From Saprospirales bacterium (GTDB taxonomy: Bacteria; Bacteroidota; Bacteroidia; Chitinophagales; Saprospiraceae), in NCBI GenBank assembly GCA_016703765.1, contig JADJBL010000019.1:9961-73960 (forward strand): a stretch of DNA of 64,000 bases, in the 5' to 3' direction. Numbering within the stretch: position 1 is the stretch's first letter; the number at the start of each line of letters is the position of its first letter. A model generated the notes under the pieces. It made no database searches. It had not been told where the DNA came from and saw nothing but the letters and a program-made list of their open reading frames with translations. Position numbers and translations under genes: made by a program. This document shows positions 37,592-47,925 of the stretch, piece after piece.

Positions 37592-38245
37592 ATGTATTTA
37601 GTAAAGACGCCTCAATTTATTCAAAACCTTTTTCCAAACTTTATCTGGAAGATTCCGGGCGGGGAAAAGGTAATCTACCTGACCTTTGACGACGGGCCCA
37701 TTCCGGAAGTAACCCCCTGGGTGCTCGACACCCTCCGGGCCTACCATGCGAAGGGCACCTTCTTTTGCGTGGGCGACAATATCCGCAAGAACCCGGAAGT
37801 ATTGAAAGCCGTCCAGGCCGAGGGCCATTCGGTGGGCAGCCACTCGTACCACCATCTCAACGGCTGGAACACCGACAATATCCGTTATTTTCACGATGTG
37901 CGCCAGGGCGCCAGGGCGGCTAAAACAGAGTTCTTCCGTCCTCCCTACGGCCGCTTGACCCGTCGTCAGGCCCTATTCCTCCAGCGACATTACGACATCA
38001 TCATGTGGGATGTGCTCAGTGCCGATTTCGATACCCAACTGAGCGGAGAGCAGTGCTTTCAAAACGTGATCGCCCACACGCAGCCGGGGTCCATCATCGT
38101 GTTTCACGACAGCCTGAAAGCCGAGGCCCAGTTGAAGTACGCCCTTCCAAAGGTGTTGGAGCATTTCGGCAGCAAGGGCTACCGCTTTGATCCCATCACC
38201 CGGGAGGCCATTGAGGGCGGTACTCGTATCCGCCATTCCGCTTAA
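37592..38245 (+). CDS. Polysaccharide deacetylase (NodB domain)
   Basis: A 217-residue carbohydrate esterase family 4 enzyme. Motif 1 is TFDDGP with the catalytic and metal-binding aspartates (about residues 34-39). Motif 2 is SHSYHH, which supplies the two metal histidines (about 82-87). Motif 3 is RPPYGR, motif 4 is the Asp/Trp region WDVLSADFD, and motif 5 is IIVFHDS. Substrates in this family are N-acetylated sugars of peptidoglycan, chitin or poly-GlcNAc. The exact one is unknown. No signal peptide is obvious; the N-terminus MYLVKTPQFIQNLFPNFIWK is the usual Bacteroidota start. It ends in a strong terminator. Confidence 0.92.
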   Translation: MYLVKTPQFIQNLFPNFIWKIPGGEKVIYLTFDDGPIPEVTPWVLDTLRAYHAKGTFFCVGDNIRKNPEVLKAVQAEGHSVGSHSYHHLNGWNTDNIRYFHDVRQGARAAKTEFFRPPYGRLTRRQALFLQRHYDIIMWDVLSADFDTQLSGEQCFQNVIAHTQPGSIIVFHDSLKAEAQLKYALPKVLEHFGSKGYRFDPITREAIEGGTRIRHSA

Positions 38246-38272
38246 AAACTTCTTTGCAATGCCTTTTATACT

Positions 38273-38306
38273 ATGCCATGGGCTAACCCCATGGCATTTG
38301 TTTTTT
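38273..38306 (+). terminator. Rho-independent terminator after the deacetylase gene
   Basis: ATGCCATGGG (38273-38282) pairs perfectly with CCCATGGCAT (38288-38297) around a CTAAC loop, followed by TTGTTTTTT. This is a textbook intrinsic terminator 27 bases after the stop codon. Confidence 0.9.
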
Positions 38307-38403
38307 GTAAAGAGGCGGGTACAAAGCCCTAAGATATATGTTAAAGTTTTAAACTCTGGCCAAAATACCTTAATGTCGGTAGGCATGTATCTTGCAAGGA
38401 GCG

Positions 38404-38411
38404 TAACTTTG
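38404..38411 (+). promoter_or_regulatory. Putative -7 element for the giant HYR gene
   Basis: TAACTTTG matches TAnnTTTG exactly and lies inside the first copy of an 11-base direct repeat. The second copy at 38433-38443 has TAACTTTA. No well-placed -33 TTG is seen. The start codon is about 290 bases away, so a long leader would be implied. Confidence 0.3.
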
Positions 38412-38698
38412 CCAGTGGGTTTTTCCCAAAAAAGCGTAACTTTATTTGCTTTAAGTGATTTCCCGAAAACCGATGCCCATGACTGCATTGCCTTACCCGC
38501 ATATTACTTCGACGTGCCTGCCTTTCTCGGGCAGGCTTCAATCCACATATTTACCCGTTGGCTACATCTACATGTCTATTCCGATCAGGAAGCGGAAGGA
38601 CTGCTTATAAATTTACCTGTGTTGGGAAGGGGGAACCCCGGCGCTTGAATTGATATCCCTTTTTGCAAACCGATTACAACAATTACAATCTCATTCCC

Positions 38699-41600
38699 AT
38701 GAAGAGCTTCTCTACACATGCTTTCCTTGCTCTCCTTTGCTTTTTCTTCACCTTCTCCCCCCTGATTTTGAACAGCCAGATCATTTGGTCCGAAGATTTT
38801 GAGACCAATGGAGAAGGCGTGCGCTACGCTTCCCCCCATTTGTTCTTCGACCCGATTAGCGTCGACGATTACTGGGGCCGGATAGAAGGGGACATCATGA
38901 CCTACGCAGACCCCCCTTCTCCCGGATCTTCCATTGCCCTGGTAGGACAGGGCTCGAACAATAACCAGACCGGGCAATACACCGCATACCACGGCAGCTT
39001 TTATTTCGCCGGGGAAGACCTCGACGACGTGGCCGGCAACGGCAATCCGGACGGCGTGGATGAAAAAGAGATTCTCATCTCCGGTATAGATATTTCAAAC
39101 GAAACGGGCTTGTCGTTCAAGGGCCTGTTTGCAGCGGGAGCCGAAACCCCCTGCGGCGCCAGCACCTACGACGCCCCGGACTATATCAAGGTCTACTATT
39201 CGGTGGATAACGCGCCTTTCGTGTTGGGCATGTGTTTCAGCCCCGATATCGAATGCACCAACCCAGGCAATACCCTCGACGAACCGCTTCACCGCGACCC
39301 CGATTGCAATGGAGATGGCGGGGAAGGTACGATGCTGGTCAATGCCTTTCAGGAATTCTCCTTTCCCCTACCGAATGGAACTTCCCTGGAGCTCAAAATC
39401 GTAGTTAGCTCAGACCACGACGGAGAGGAAATGGCGCTGGATTACCTCCGGGTGGAAAGCGCGGGCGCTCCTCCCTGCACGGATCCCGTCATTTCGAATG
39501 TAAGCAAAAGCGATGATCCCTGCCAGGCCGGACAGCCCGTCACCCTAAGCGTGAGCGGCAGCCTGAACGATGCCGACGATTGGCATTGGTATACCGAAGC
39601 CTGCGGCCAGACGCCTGCGGGTACAGGCGCGCAGATCGTCGTCAATCCTGCGACGACCACGACCTATTTCGTGAGAGGAGAGCCTGCTTGCGGCGACCCC
39701 CTTCCTTGCGAAACCATTACCGTTTTCGTGGGTATAGACGAAGAAGCTCCCGTCATCAGCTGCCCGGCCAACCAGGTGGTCAGCGGCAATAATAATTGCG
39801 AAGCCATCCTGGCGGATTATACCGGACAAGCCGTCGTAAATGACAATTGCGATCCGGATCCTGCGGTGACCCAAAGCCCTGCAGCCGGAACGGAAATTGA
39901 CGGGACGCAAACCGTGACCCTTTACGCAGAAGATGCGGCCGGCAATATCGGCAGCTGTACCTTTAATGTGTCGGTCGAGGACAATACGCCTCCGGTCTTG
40001 TCGCTGCCGGATGATGCGACCCTGGAATGCGGCGACCCCCTGGCGCCGCCGGTAGTAACCTGCGGTCCGCAGGTGGTGCTCAAAGCCGGAATTACCATGA
40101 CCCTTCCGGTATCGGGCACCGCAACCCTGGCAGCGGCGCAATTCGACGGAGGAAGCCTCAACGGTTGCGGGGCTGGCAATCTCCTATTTTCTTTCTCCCC
40201 CAACCCGGCCAATACCAGCAAAGTCTATAACTGTACCCATATCGGAACCAACCCGGTGAATATCTGGGTGATCGACGGCAACGGGAACAAGCATTCCGCC
40301 ACTTCCCAAATTTCCGTCCAGGATCCATACAATTACTGCAACAACAGCGGCAATGGATGCCAGCCCGTACCTGTATTGTTTTCAAAACTCCACGTCAACC
40401 TCCAGCCCGACGGGAACGTAACCCTCGAGGCCTCCGATTGGGATGCCGGAAGCCAGAATACCTGCCAGGGCGGCACGTTGACCTTTTCCTTCTCCGCCAA
40501 CATTTTAGACCTCACCCATACTTTTAGCTGCGCCGACATCGGAACGCAAAACCTGGAAATCTGGGTGACCGACGGCCTCGCCAACCAATCGAAAGCCACT
40601 GTGGCCATCGATGTGAGGGATTACTGGAACTACTGCAGCGCCCCTAGTGCGGACTGCGACCATATAGGCCTGCTCCACCAGGGGATGGTAGTGAACCTTC
40701 CCCCCAACAGGACCGCCGTCCTTTACGCGGAGATGTTCAACGCGGGGAGCGTGGATTATTGTGAAACGGGCGGCCTTAATTTCGCTTTTGAAACCCCCGT
40801 GCTGTCTCCCGCCAAACTCTACACCTGCGCGGACCTCGGCGCCCATACCGAAACCATCCGCGTGATCGACGAGCCGGGCACCTACGTGAGCCTGGAAGTT
40901 ATCGTTCAGGTGACGGACCGGGAAGGAAGCTGCGAGGGCGCCGGGTTTGCCTCGGCAACCGACAACTGCGACCTCAGCCCTCAAATCACCTATTCGGATG
41001 CGACGTCCCAGGGCGTCTGCCCCGTGACCCAGGTCATTACCCGGACCTGGACCGCTACGGACGACGCCGGGAACTCGGTCAGCGCCAACCAGATCATTTC
41101 GATTGAAGATACTACGCCGCCGGTCGTGATCTGCCCGGACGATCAGACCGGAGTATTGGGACCCAATTGTTCCTTTACTCTGCCCAGCTATATCGACCTG
41201 GTGACGGCCGGCTACGACTGCAATGGAGACCTGGATTTCGAACAGACCCCTGCTGCGGGGCAAAGCCTGAGCGGTTCCTCCCCCATTGTGATCATTGTGT
41301 CGGATGCCTGCGGCAATGCGACCCCCTGCCAATTCCAGTTGACCCTGACCGACGACGAAGCGCCCGTGCTCGTTTGCCCGGCTGATCAGGAAGCCATTCC
41401 GAACGGCAATTGCGGATTTGTTATGGAGGATTACACCGGCCTGGTGCAGGCCAGCGACAACTGCGATGCTTCTCTGACCCTCGTGCAATCTCCTGCCCCC
41501 GGAACCATACAAACCGTTTCCGTTACGGTGACGATTTCGGCAACGGACGATGGGGGGAATACGGGATCCTGCAGTTTTGAAGTCACGGTGGGAAGCCTTG

Positions 41601-44600
41601 GCCCCGAATTTTCTTTTACCCCCGGCAACATCACCGTGGATTGCCAATCGGATGTTCCGGGCAACCAGGGTGTCGAGGCCTTCGACGATTGCGACGGCGA
41701 AGTGCAGGTGACCTTTACCCAGACCGGCTTGCCGCTCAACTGCCCCGGCGAAGGCACGGTGACCAATACCTGGACGGCCTCCGACAGCGACGGCAATACC
41801 ATTTCCCATACCCACCCCGGAAATCAGGGCATTACCGCTACGGACAACTGCGGTGGCGTCATTACGCCGGCCTTCTTTCAGAGCCTCGCTCCGCCCTGCT
41901 CCGGCTCCGGAGTGGTGACCAACACCTGGGTGGCCCAGGATTGTGCCGGCAATAGCGTCGTCCACATCCAGACGGTTACGATCGACGACAACCAGGCGCC
42001 GGTGTTCAGCGCCACGCCCCAAAATACGACCGTGACCTGCAGCGCCAACGTGCCGGGCAGTCAGGGCGTTACCGCAACCGATAACTGCGGCGACCCGGTA
42101 ACCGTAAACTTTTCCCAAAGCAACCTTCCTTCCTGCCCGGGCCAGGGAGTCGTCCAGAATACCTGGACGGCCACCGACTGCGCCGGAAATACAGCCAGTT
42201 ATACGCAAACTATCACCATTCAGGATAACCTGCCGCCCCTGTTATCGTCTTATCCCCCCTCCGGAATTGCCTCCTGTATCCAGAATGCCCCGGGCAATCC
42301 GGGCATTACGGCAACGGACAATTGCGGAGGGACGATAACGGTAGGTTATTCCCAAACGATCGCCTCGAACTGCGCGGGTAGCGGTACCGTCACCAATACC
42401 TGGACCGCCACCGACTGCGCGGGGAATACGACGACCCATTCCCAGGTCATCACGATCGACGACAACACGGCCCCGGTGCTCTCCGCTTTCCCGCAAAACA
42501 CGACCGTCACCTGCTTGTCGGCTGTGCCGGGCAACCCGGGTATCACCGCGACAGATAATTGCGGTGGAAACATCGCCGTGGTCTTTACCCAAACCCTCCC
42601 GGGGGGCTGTACCGGAGTGGCCTCGAATACCTGGACTGCCAACGATTGCGCCGGAAATACGGCGTCCTACACCCAGTTGGTTACGATTATCGACAACACG
42701 GCGCCTGTTTTTTCGGCGTCCCCTCCCAACCTGACGTTTTCCTGTTCCAGCCAGGTACCGGGAAGCCAGGGTATTACGGCCACGGATAATTGCGGAGGAA
42801 ACATCCCCGTCCAATTTTCACAAAGCCCGCTTCCCTCCTGTTCGGGCCAGGGAACGGTCATCAATACCTGGACCGCTACCGACTGCGCGGGAAATACGGC
42901 TACGATAATCCAGACCATTACGATCGACGATAATACCGCCCCCGTGTTGTCTTCCCAGCCGGCCAACCTGAGCGTGGCTTGTGAAGACGATGTGCCGGGC
43001 GCGCAGGGCATCACTGCCGGCGACAACTGCGGCCAGGCCGTGACGGTAGTTTTTACCCAAACCGGATTCCCCATTCCCTATCCCAATCCGGGTACAATAA
43101 CCAATACCTGGACGGCGACAGATTGCGCGGGCAACATCAAGAGCTACTCGCAAATTGTTACGGTGGACGACAACGTCGTGCCGGTGGCCTTCTGCCAGAA
43201 TATTACGGTCAACCTGAACCTCAACGGAGAGGCGACCATAAGCCCTGCCGATATAGATGCAGAGTCTTTTGACAACTGCGGCATTGCTTCCTATTCCATC
43301 GATCAGTCCCTTTTTACCTGCGACGAGGTTGGGGTTTTTCCGGTGGTTTTGACCGTTTCCGATCTATTTGAAAATACCGCATCCTGCACGGCCTATGTGA
43401 GCGTGGTTGCGTCCTTCAACTGTCCTGCTCCGGGTATTTCGTATTACGGCGGACCCAGCATTTCGGACCCCTGTACCTGTATCGGAAATGGACAATTTGA
43501 AGAGGAAGTCGTGGTAGGACCCTCGGGGCAAGGTCAAGTATGGACCATCGTGAGCACCAATTTGCGCAATCCGAATACCCAGCTACCCTATCCCGCTGGA
43601 ACCCAGCTTACAGAGATTCCCCAGGGCGGCGGCCAGTCGATTTATGTGATCCAGGGTATCCACCTGGACGGCATAGGGTATTCGATGGTGGTGCAAAGCG
43701 CTTCTTACCCCGGCCTCACGTTGTCTATTTCCAACGTGTGCTATTACCCCGAGCCGGAGATCCTTGGCCTCGACGGACCCTTCTGCATCTACTCCGATCC
43801 GGTCACGCTGGAAGGCAATGTGGGAGGAGTTGAACTCGATTCGGAAGGATTTACCATCGACGGCGACCCTGCGACGGTATTCGATCCATTCGATCTGGGA
43901 GTGGGCAATTACCTTGTGGTGTACACAGTCGATGCAGGTACGGCATCCCCCGGAGATCCTTCCGACCCAGGTTGTGTGGCTTCGACCAGCCAGTTGGTTC
44001 AAGTGCTGCAAACCCCCTCTTCGCTGGCATGTAATTCCCTCCTTACGGTCGCCGTAGATGAAAATTGCGAGGCCCTGATCACCCCGGATATGATCTTGGA
44101 GGGCACATACCCCTGCTTCGACGATTATTCGGTGACGGTGAAGCACAACATCAACGTCATTCCCAACCCGGTGCCCGGTTCCTATATCGGGCTCACGCTT
44201 ACGGTGACGATCAAGCACCTTCCCAGCGGCAATTCCTGCTGGGGCCAGGTCATTCTGGAGGATAACCTCGCGCCGACCTTTGACTGCCCTACGGAAGCAG
44301 TTCAAATCGCCTGCTCTGCGGAACTGGCCGATGTGCCTCCTCCACTGGCCTTCGATAACTGTACCCCGGTAGAGCTGCTCCTGATAGACGAGATCTATGT
44401 CGATACCGATCCCTGCGACGACAATACGGCCGTGGTTCACCGGGTTTGGATAGCCGTCGACAATTACGACAATGAATCCCTCCCCTGTACCCAGGTCGTA
44501 GAGATCATTCGTCCGGACGATGTAGATTTCCCCAACGACATTATTTGGAGTTGTGATCAGTACAACCAGCATCCATCGATTCTGGCCGCTGTGTCTCTTC

Positions 44601-47600
44601 ACCCCGTAGTGCTCGCGCTCCAATCCGGAACCGCTCCGATCAATGCGGCCGGGATTACCAATCCCAACGTATTGAACAACACGGGCTCGGGCAAACCCGA
44701 AGGGCTGGACGGACCCTATTGCAGCTATAATTACACCCACAGCGACCAGTATCTCGATGCCTGCGGCAGCACTTTCAAAATCATCCGCACCTGGACGGTG
44801 CTCGATTGGTGCACCGGCCTGGTAATCACGAGCAACGATGCGGGAGAAGACAATGTGCAGGTCATTACGGTCATGGACCAGACAGCGCCTTCCATCAGCC
44901 GTCCTCCCTTCACTGTCGTGGCAAACATCCAGGGTAATTTCCCGCAGCCCTGTACTTCCCAGGGCTTGTTGCTGCCTCCGGTCGTTTCGGATAATTGCAA
45001 TTCCTTTACCGTGCTGATCTTCACTTCGGTAGGCGAAGCCATATACATAAACGGTCAGGACGGCGCGCAGGGCGGGTTCATTCCCGCTCCCGGCTTACCA
45101 ATCGGTACGCACCCCGTGACGTATCAGGCTATCGACGAGTGCAACAACATACAGGAGATCATCGTGCAGGTCACTGTGATCGACAACGTGTCGCCCGTCG
45201 CTATCTGCGATGAGATCACCACCGTGACGCTATCTTCGGACGGGAAGGCGATCGTCTCCGCCAGCGTGTTCGACGACGGCAGCACGGATAATTGTTGCCT
45301 GGATTTCTTCCAGGTTCGCAGGATGCAGGATAACTGCGGGGTGCCGAGCAATACGACCTTTGGTCCTGCGGTTACTTTCTGCTGCGCTGATGTGGGCCAA
45401 GGTCCCATCCAGGTGGTTTTCCGGGTATGGGATTGCTTCGATAATTACAATGAGTGCATGGTATTGGTCATTGTGGAGGACAAGTTGCCTCCCTTTGTGA
45501 TCACCTGTCCTTCGAATCAAACCATCACCTGCGAGACTTACCAGACCCAGCTTGCGGGGCCATTGCAGCAAGGCAATTACAGCGTGCTGAACGCCTACGG
45601 TACGCCTCTGTTCTACGATAATTGCGACTACGATGTCGAGCAAGACGTTACGATCAATATCAACAATTGTTCGGAGGGTAGCATCACCCGGCACTGGACC
45701 GCGACGGACCCCTTCGGGAATGCTCCGGCGAATTGCACGCAAGTTATCAATGTGCAGCACGTGTCGAACTGGGTGGTCGAATTCCCCGCCAACATTACGG
45801 CCAACTGCACCGATGCAGCATTGCCGCCATTCGGGGAGCCGGAGATCTTCTTCGACGATTGCGAACTGATCGGGACCTCTTTTGACGACCAGACTTTCAA
45901 CGCGGTGGGCAACTCCTGTTATCTCATCGTCCGCACCTGGACGGTGATCAACTGGTGCCTGTACGACGATTACGGATACAACGCCTTCCTCGAAAAAACG
46001 GAAATCGTGGCCAATCAGGACTTCGACGGAGACGGAGACAAGGACAGCCGGACCTTTAAGGATGGGGTCAATAACGGCTCAGGGCCCGATGGATACATCG
46101 TCTACAACCAGACCATTACCGTGGTCGATACGGAAGACCCGATTTTCCAGGTGGATGATATGGAGGTCTGCATAAACGAGACCGACTGCAACACCAACGT
46201 CACCCTGCCTACCCCGACAGTCGAAGATTGTTCGAATAACATCACCATCCAGGTGACGAGCAACCTGCCCAACGGCAGCAGTTTCGGCCCCTATCTAAAC
46301 GTGCCTCCGGGAACCTATACGGCAAACTACACCGTGAGCGACGAATGCAATAACTACGCCTACCAGCAGATTTCTATCGTGGTAGTAGATTGCAAGAATC
46401 CGACTCCTGTTTGCATGAACGGACTGGTGGCAGAAATCATGCAGACCGGAATGGTGCCGGTGACCGCCGATATGCTCGACGCGGGCAGCTACGACAATTG
46501 CCCGGGAGCGCTTCAGGTCTCTTTTTCTTCTGATGTGAACGACACCCTGCACATCTTTACTTGTGATGAACTGGGCCTGCAACCCGTCGAGATCTGGGTG
46601 ACCGATGCAAGTGGCAACCAGGATTTCTGTATCACCTTTGTAGAGATCCAGGACAATATGGGGGCCTGTACTCAACCCACCATGATAACAGTGGCTGGCG
46701 CCATCGAGGTGGAAAACGGCAACGCGGTATCGAACGTCATGGTCGATGTGAATGGAGGAATGGCCAGCGCGCTCACCAGCCAGACCGGGACCTTCAGCTT
46801 CGAGCTGCCGGCAGAGCAGGACTATACCATTACCCCCATGCTCGACGTGTTCCCCTCCAACGGGGTCACCACGCTGGATATGGTGTTCATTCAAAAGCAT
46901 ATCCTCGGGATCCAATTGCTGAACTCCCCCTACAAGATCATTGCGGCCGATGTCAACAAGAGCGGAGCGGTGACGACGATCGACCTGGTGATCATTCAGA
47001 AGATCATTCTGATCCTGATCCCCAATTTCCCGAGCAACACCTCCTGGCGTTTTGTGGACCAGGATTATGTGTTCCCCAACCCCCAGATTCCCTGGCAGGG
47101 CGGACCATTCCCGGAAGTGATCAACTACAACAACCTGACCGTCGATCAACTCTTCACCGATTTCGTAGCGATCAAGGTCGGGGACGTCAACCTGTCCGCA
47201 AATCCGAATAACCTCGACGACGGCGCCTTGGAACGCAGCTATGCCGGCGAGCTGGAATTTGTCACCGACGAACGGGAATTGAAAGCTGGAGAGGACTTTA
47301 CGGCCTCCGTTCGCCTCCGTCCGGCGACGGTGCTGGGCTACCAGTTCACCCTCGATTTCCCGACCGAAGCGATCGAATGGGAGTCGGTTATCCCAGGCCT
47401 GGTGTCCGAAGAGCATTTCGGATGGGCGCTGGCCGATGAGGGGGCTATTACCGCCAACTGGCTCAGCGCCGAGCCCGCACAACTGGACGAGCACACCATC
47501 CTCTTCCAGCTCAAGGGAAAGGCCAAAATGGACGGAAAACTGAGCGAATGGCTTCGCCTCAGCTCGCGGTTTACGCCAAAAGAAGCCTACAATGGCAATG

Positions 47601-47908
47601 GAGAATACCTCGATGCGAGACTGCTGTTCGAAGGAAGCGAGGAAGAACAATCGGGCTTTGCCCTTTTCCAAAACCGGCCCAACCCCTTCCGCGAAAGCAC
47701 GGAGATTTCTTTCCACCTGCCTGAAACTTGCAGCGCCCGCCTCACGGTTTGGGATGCTTCCGGAAAAGTGATGCAGACCACGGAGGGCATTTTCCAGAAA
47801 GGGTACAACTCGATCGAGCTCCAGCGACTGAACGTCTCCGGCGTGCTGTATTATAAGCTGGAAACTCCGACGCATGTGGCTGTCAAGAAGATGATAGCGT
47901 TGGAGTAA
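38699..47908 (+). CDS. Giant HYR-repeat protein with dockerin-like segment and T9SS type A tail
   Basis: A 3,069-residue secreted protein, the largest gene here. The ATG at 38699 opens MKSFSTHAFLALLCFFFTFS, a signal peptide; the frame is open 12 codons upstream. Residues about 28-260 form a jelly-roll-like domain (WSEDFETNGEGVRY). HYR domains follow from about 345 (DEEAPVISCPANQVV), with a block of near-identical copies at about 971-1490. At about 2707-2838 lies a dockerin-like region (GVTTLDMVFIQKHILG, then AADVNKSGAVTTIDLVIIQK, and later KVGDVN), then a cohesin-like beta domain. The last 85 residues are a type IX sorting domain (FQNRPNPFRESTEISFHL). It probably acts on the cell surface. Ligand unknown. 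Confidence 0.9.
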   Translation: MKSFSTHAFLALLCFFFTFSPLILNSQIIWSEDFETNGEGVRYASPHLFFDPISVDDYWGRIEGDIMTYADPPSPGSSIALVGQGSNNNQTGQYTAYHGSFYFAGEDLDDVAGNGNPDGVDEKEILISGIDISNETGLSFKGLFAAGAETPCGASTYDAPDYIKVYYSVDNAPFVLGMCFSPDIECTNPGNTLDEPLHRDPDCNGDGGEGTMLVNAFQEFSFPLPNGTSLELKIVVSSDHDGEEMALDYLRVESAGAPPCTDPVISNVSKSDDPCQAGQPVTLSVSGSLNDADDWHWYTEACGQTPAGTGAQIVVNPATTTTYFVRGEPACGDPLPCETITVFVGIDEEAPVISCPANQVVSGNNNCEAILADYTGQAVVNDNCDPDPAVTQSPAAGTEIDGTQTVTLYAEDAAGNIGSCTFNVSVEDNTPPVLSLPDDATLECGDPLAPPVVTCGPQVVLKAGITMTLPVSGTATLAAAQFDGGSLNGCGAGNLLFSFSPNPANTSKVYNCTHIGTNPVNIWVIDGNGNKHSATSQISVQDPYNYCNNSGNGCQPVPVLFSKLHVNLQPDGNVTLEASDWDAGSQNTCQGGTLTFSFSANILDLTHTFSCADIGTQNLEIWVTDGLANQSKATVAIDVRDYWNYCSAPSADCDHIGLLHQGMVVNLPPNRTAVLYAEMFNAGSVDYCETGGLNFAFETPVLSPAKLYTCADLGAHTETIRVIDEPGTYVSLEVIVQVTDREGSCEGAGFASATDNCDLSPQITYSDATSQGVCPVTQVITRTWTATDDAGNSVSANQIISIEDTTPPVVICPDDQTGVLGPNCSFTLPSYIDLVTAGYDCNGDLDFEQTPAAGQSLSGSSPIVIIVSDACGNATPCQFQLTLTDDEAPVLVCPADQEAIPNGNCGFVMEDYTGLVQASDNCDASLTLVQSPAPGTIQTVSVTVTISATDDGGNTGSCSFEVTVGSLGPEFSFTPGNITVDCQSDVPGNQGVEAFDDCDGEVQVTFTQTGLPLNCPGEGTVTNTWTASDSDGNTISHTHPGNQGITATDNCGGVITPAFFQSLAPPCSGSGVVTNTWVAQDCAGNSVVHIQTVTIDDNQAPVFSATPQNTTVTCSANVPGSQGVTATDNCGDPVTVNFSQSNLPSCPGQGVVQNTWTATDCAGNTASYTQTITIQDNLPPLLSSYPPSGIASCIQNAPGNPGITATDNCGGTITVGYSQTIASNCAGSGTVTNTWTATDCAGNTTTHSQVITIDDNTAPVLSAFPQNTTVTCLSAVPGNPGITATDNCGGNIAVVFTQTLPGGCTGVASNTWTANDCAGNTASYTQLVTIIDNTAPVFSASPPNLTFSCSSQVPGSQGITATDNCGGNIPVQFSQSPLPSCSGQGTVINTWTATDCAGNTATIIQTITIDDNTAPVLSSQPANLSVACEDDVPGAQGITAGDNCGQAVTVVFTQTGFPIPYPNPGTITNTWTATDCAGNIKSYSQIVTVDDNVVPVAFCQNITVNLNLNGEATISPADIDAESFDNCGIASYSIDQSLFTCDEVGVFPVVLTVSDLFENTASCTAYVSVVASFNCPAPGISYYGGPSISDPCTCIGNGQFEEEVVVGPSGQGQVWTIVSTNLRNPNTQLPYPAGTQLTEIPQGGGQSIYVIQGIHLDGIGYSMVVQSASYPGLTLSISNVCYYPEPEILGLDGPFCIYSDPVTLEGNVGGVELDSEGFTIDGDPATVFDPFDLGVGNYLVVYTVDAGTASPGDPSDPGCVASTSQLVQVLQTPSSLACNSLLTVAVDENCEALITPDMILEGTYPCFDDYSVTVKHNINVIPNPVPGSYIGLTLTVTIKHLPSGNSCWGQVILEDNLAPTFDCPTEAVQIACSAELADVPPPLAFDNCTPVELLLIDEIYVDTDPCDDNTAVVHRVWIAVDNYDNESLPCTQVVEIIRPDDVDFPNDIIWSCDQYNQHPSILAAVSLHPVVLALQSGTAPINAAGITNPNVLNNTGSGKPEGLDGPYCSYNYTHSDQYLDACGSTFKIIRTWTVLDWCTGLVITSNDAGEDNVQVITVMDQTAPSISRPPFTVVANIQGNFPQPCTSQGLLLPPVVSDNCNSFTVLIFTSVGEAIYINGQDGAQGGFIPAPGLPIGTHPVTYQAIDECNNIQEIIVQVTVIDNVSPVAICDEITTVTLSSDGKAIVSASVFDDGSTDNCCLDFFQVRRMQDNCGVPSNTTFGPAVTFCCADVGQGPIQVVFRVWDCFDNYNECMVLVIVEDKLPPFVITCPSNQTITCETYQTQLAGPLQQGNYSVLNAYGTPLFYDNCDYDVEQDVTININNCSEGSITRHWTATDPFGNAPANCTQVINVQHVSNWVVEFPANITANCTDAALPPFGEPEIFFDDCELIGTSFDDQTFNAVGNSCYLIVRTWTVINWCLYDDYGYNAFLEKTEIVANQDFDGDGDKDSRTFKDGVNNGSGPDGYIVYNQTITVVDTEDPIFQVDDMEVCINETDCNTNVTLPTPTVEDCSNNITIQVTSNLPNGSSFGPYLNVPPGTYTANYTVSDECNNYAYQQISIVVVDCKNPTPVCMNGLVAEIMQTGMVPVTADMLDAGSYDNCPGALQVSFSSDVNDTLHIFTCDELGLQPVEIWVTDASGNQDFCITFVEIQDNMGACTQPTMITVAGAIEVENGNAVSNVMVDVNGGMASALTSQTGTFSFELPAEQDYTITPMLDVFPSNGVTTLDMVFIQKHILGIQLLNSPYKIIAADVNKSGAVTTIDLVIIQKIILILIPNFPSNTSWRFVDQDYVFPNPQIPWQGGPFPEVINYNNLTVDQLFTDFVAIKVGDVNLSANPNNLDDGALERSYAGELEFVTDERELKAGEDFTASVRLRPATVLGYQFTLDFPTEAIEWESVIPGLVSEEHFGWALADEGAITANWLSAEPAQLDEHTILFQLKGKAKMDGKLSEWLRLSSRFTPKEAYNGNGEYLDARLLFEGSEEEQSGFALFQNRPNPFRESTEISFHLPETCSARLTVWDASGKVMQTTEGIFQKGYNSIELQRLNVSGVLYYKLETPTHVAVKKMIALE
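41611..43170 (+). repeat. Tandem HYR-coding repeats of about 235 bp
   Basis: Seven successive units encode variants of the pattern VPGxxGITATDNCGG, then NTWTATDCAGNT and DDNTAPV. Unit starts fall near 41611, 42012, 42250, 42486, 42717 and 42954, spaced 231-238 bases. The unit around 41814 lacks about 25 codons at its beginning. Copies differ at the DNA level, so the array is old or diversifying and not a perfect satellite. Confidence 0.85.
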
Positions 47909-47925
47909 GTTAAATTGTAAATTTT

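Larger units (their letters stand above)
38246..38698. other. Intergenic region before the giant HYR protein
   Basis: About 450 bases without a credible gene. It holds the terminator of the deacetylase gene at 38273-38306, an 11-base direct repeat AGCGTAACTTT (38400-38410 and 38433-38443), and a TAACTTTG match to the -7 consensus. No RNA gene is recognised. Confidence 0.6.

Noticed and set aside
40505..42208. A 567-codon open frame on the minus strand inside the HYR array
   Set aside because: It lies antisense to clean HYR repeats, its protein has no signal or family pattern, and GC-rich repeat DNA often leaves such shadow frames.
41611..43170. Regular repeats that could suggest a CRISPR array
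   Set aside because: Units are about 235 bases, diverged, and code for HYR domains; no short identical repeats with unique spacers.
46295..47875. A 526-codon minus-strand frame opposite the dockerin-like and T9SS tail region
   Set aside because: The plus-strand protein carries a complete sorting domain here; the antisense frame has no recognisable domain.
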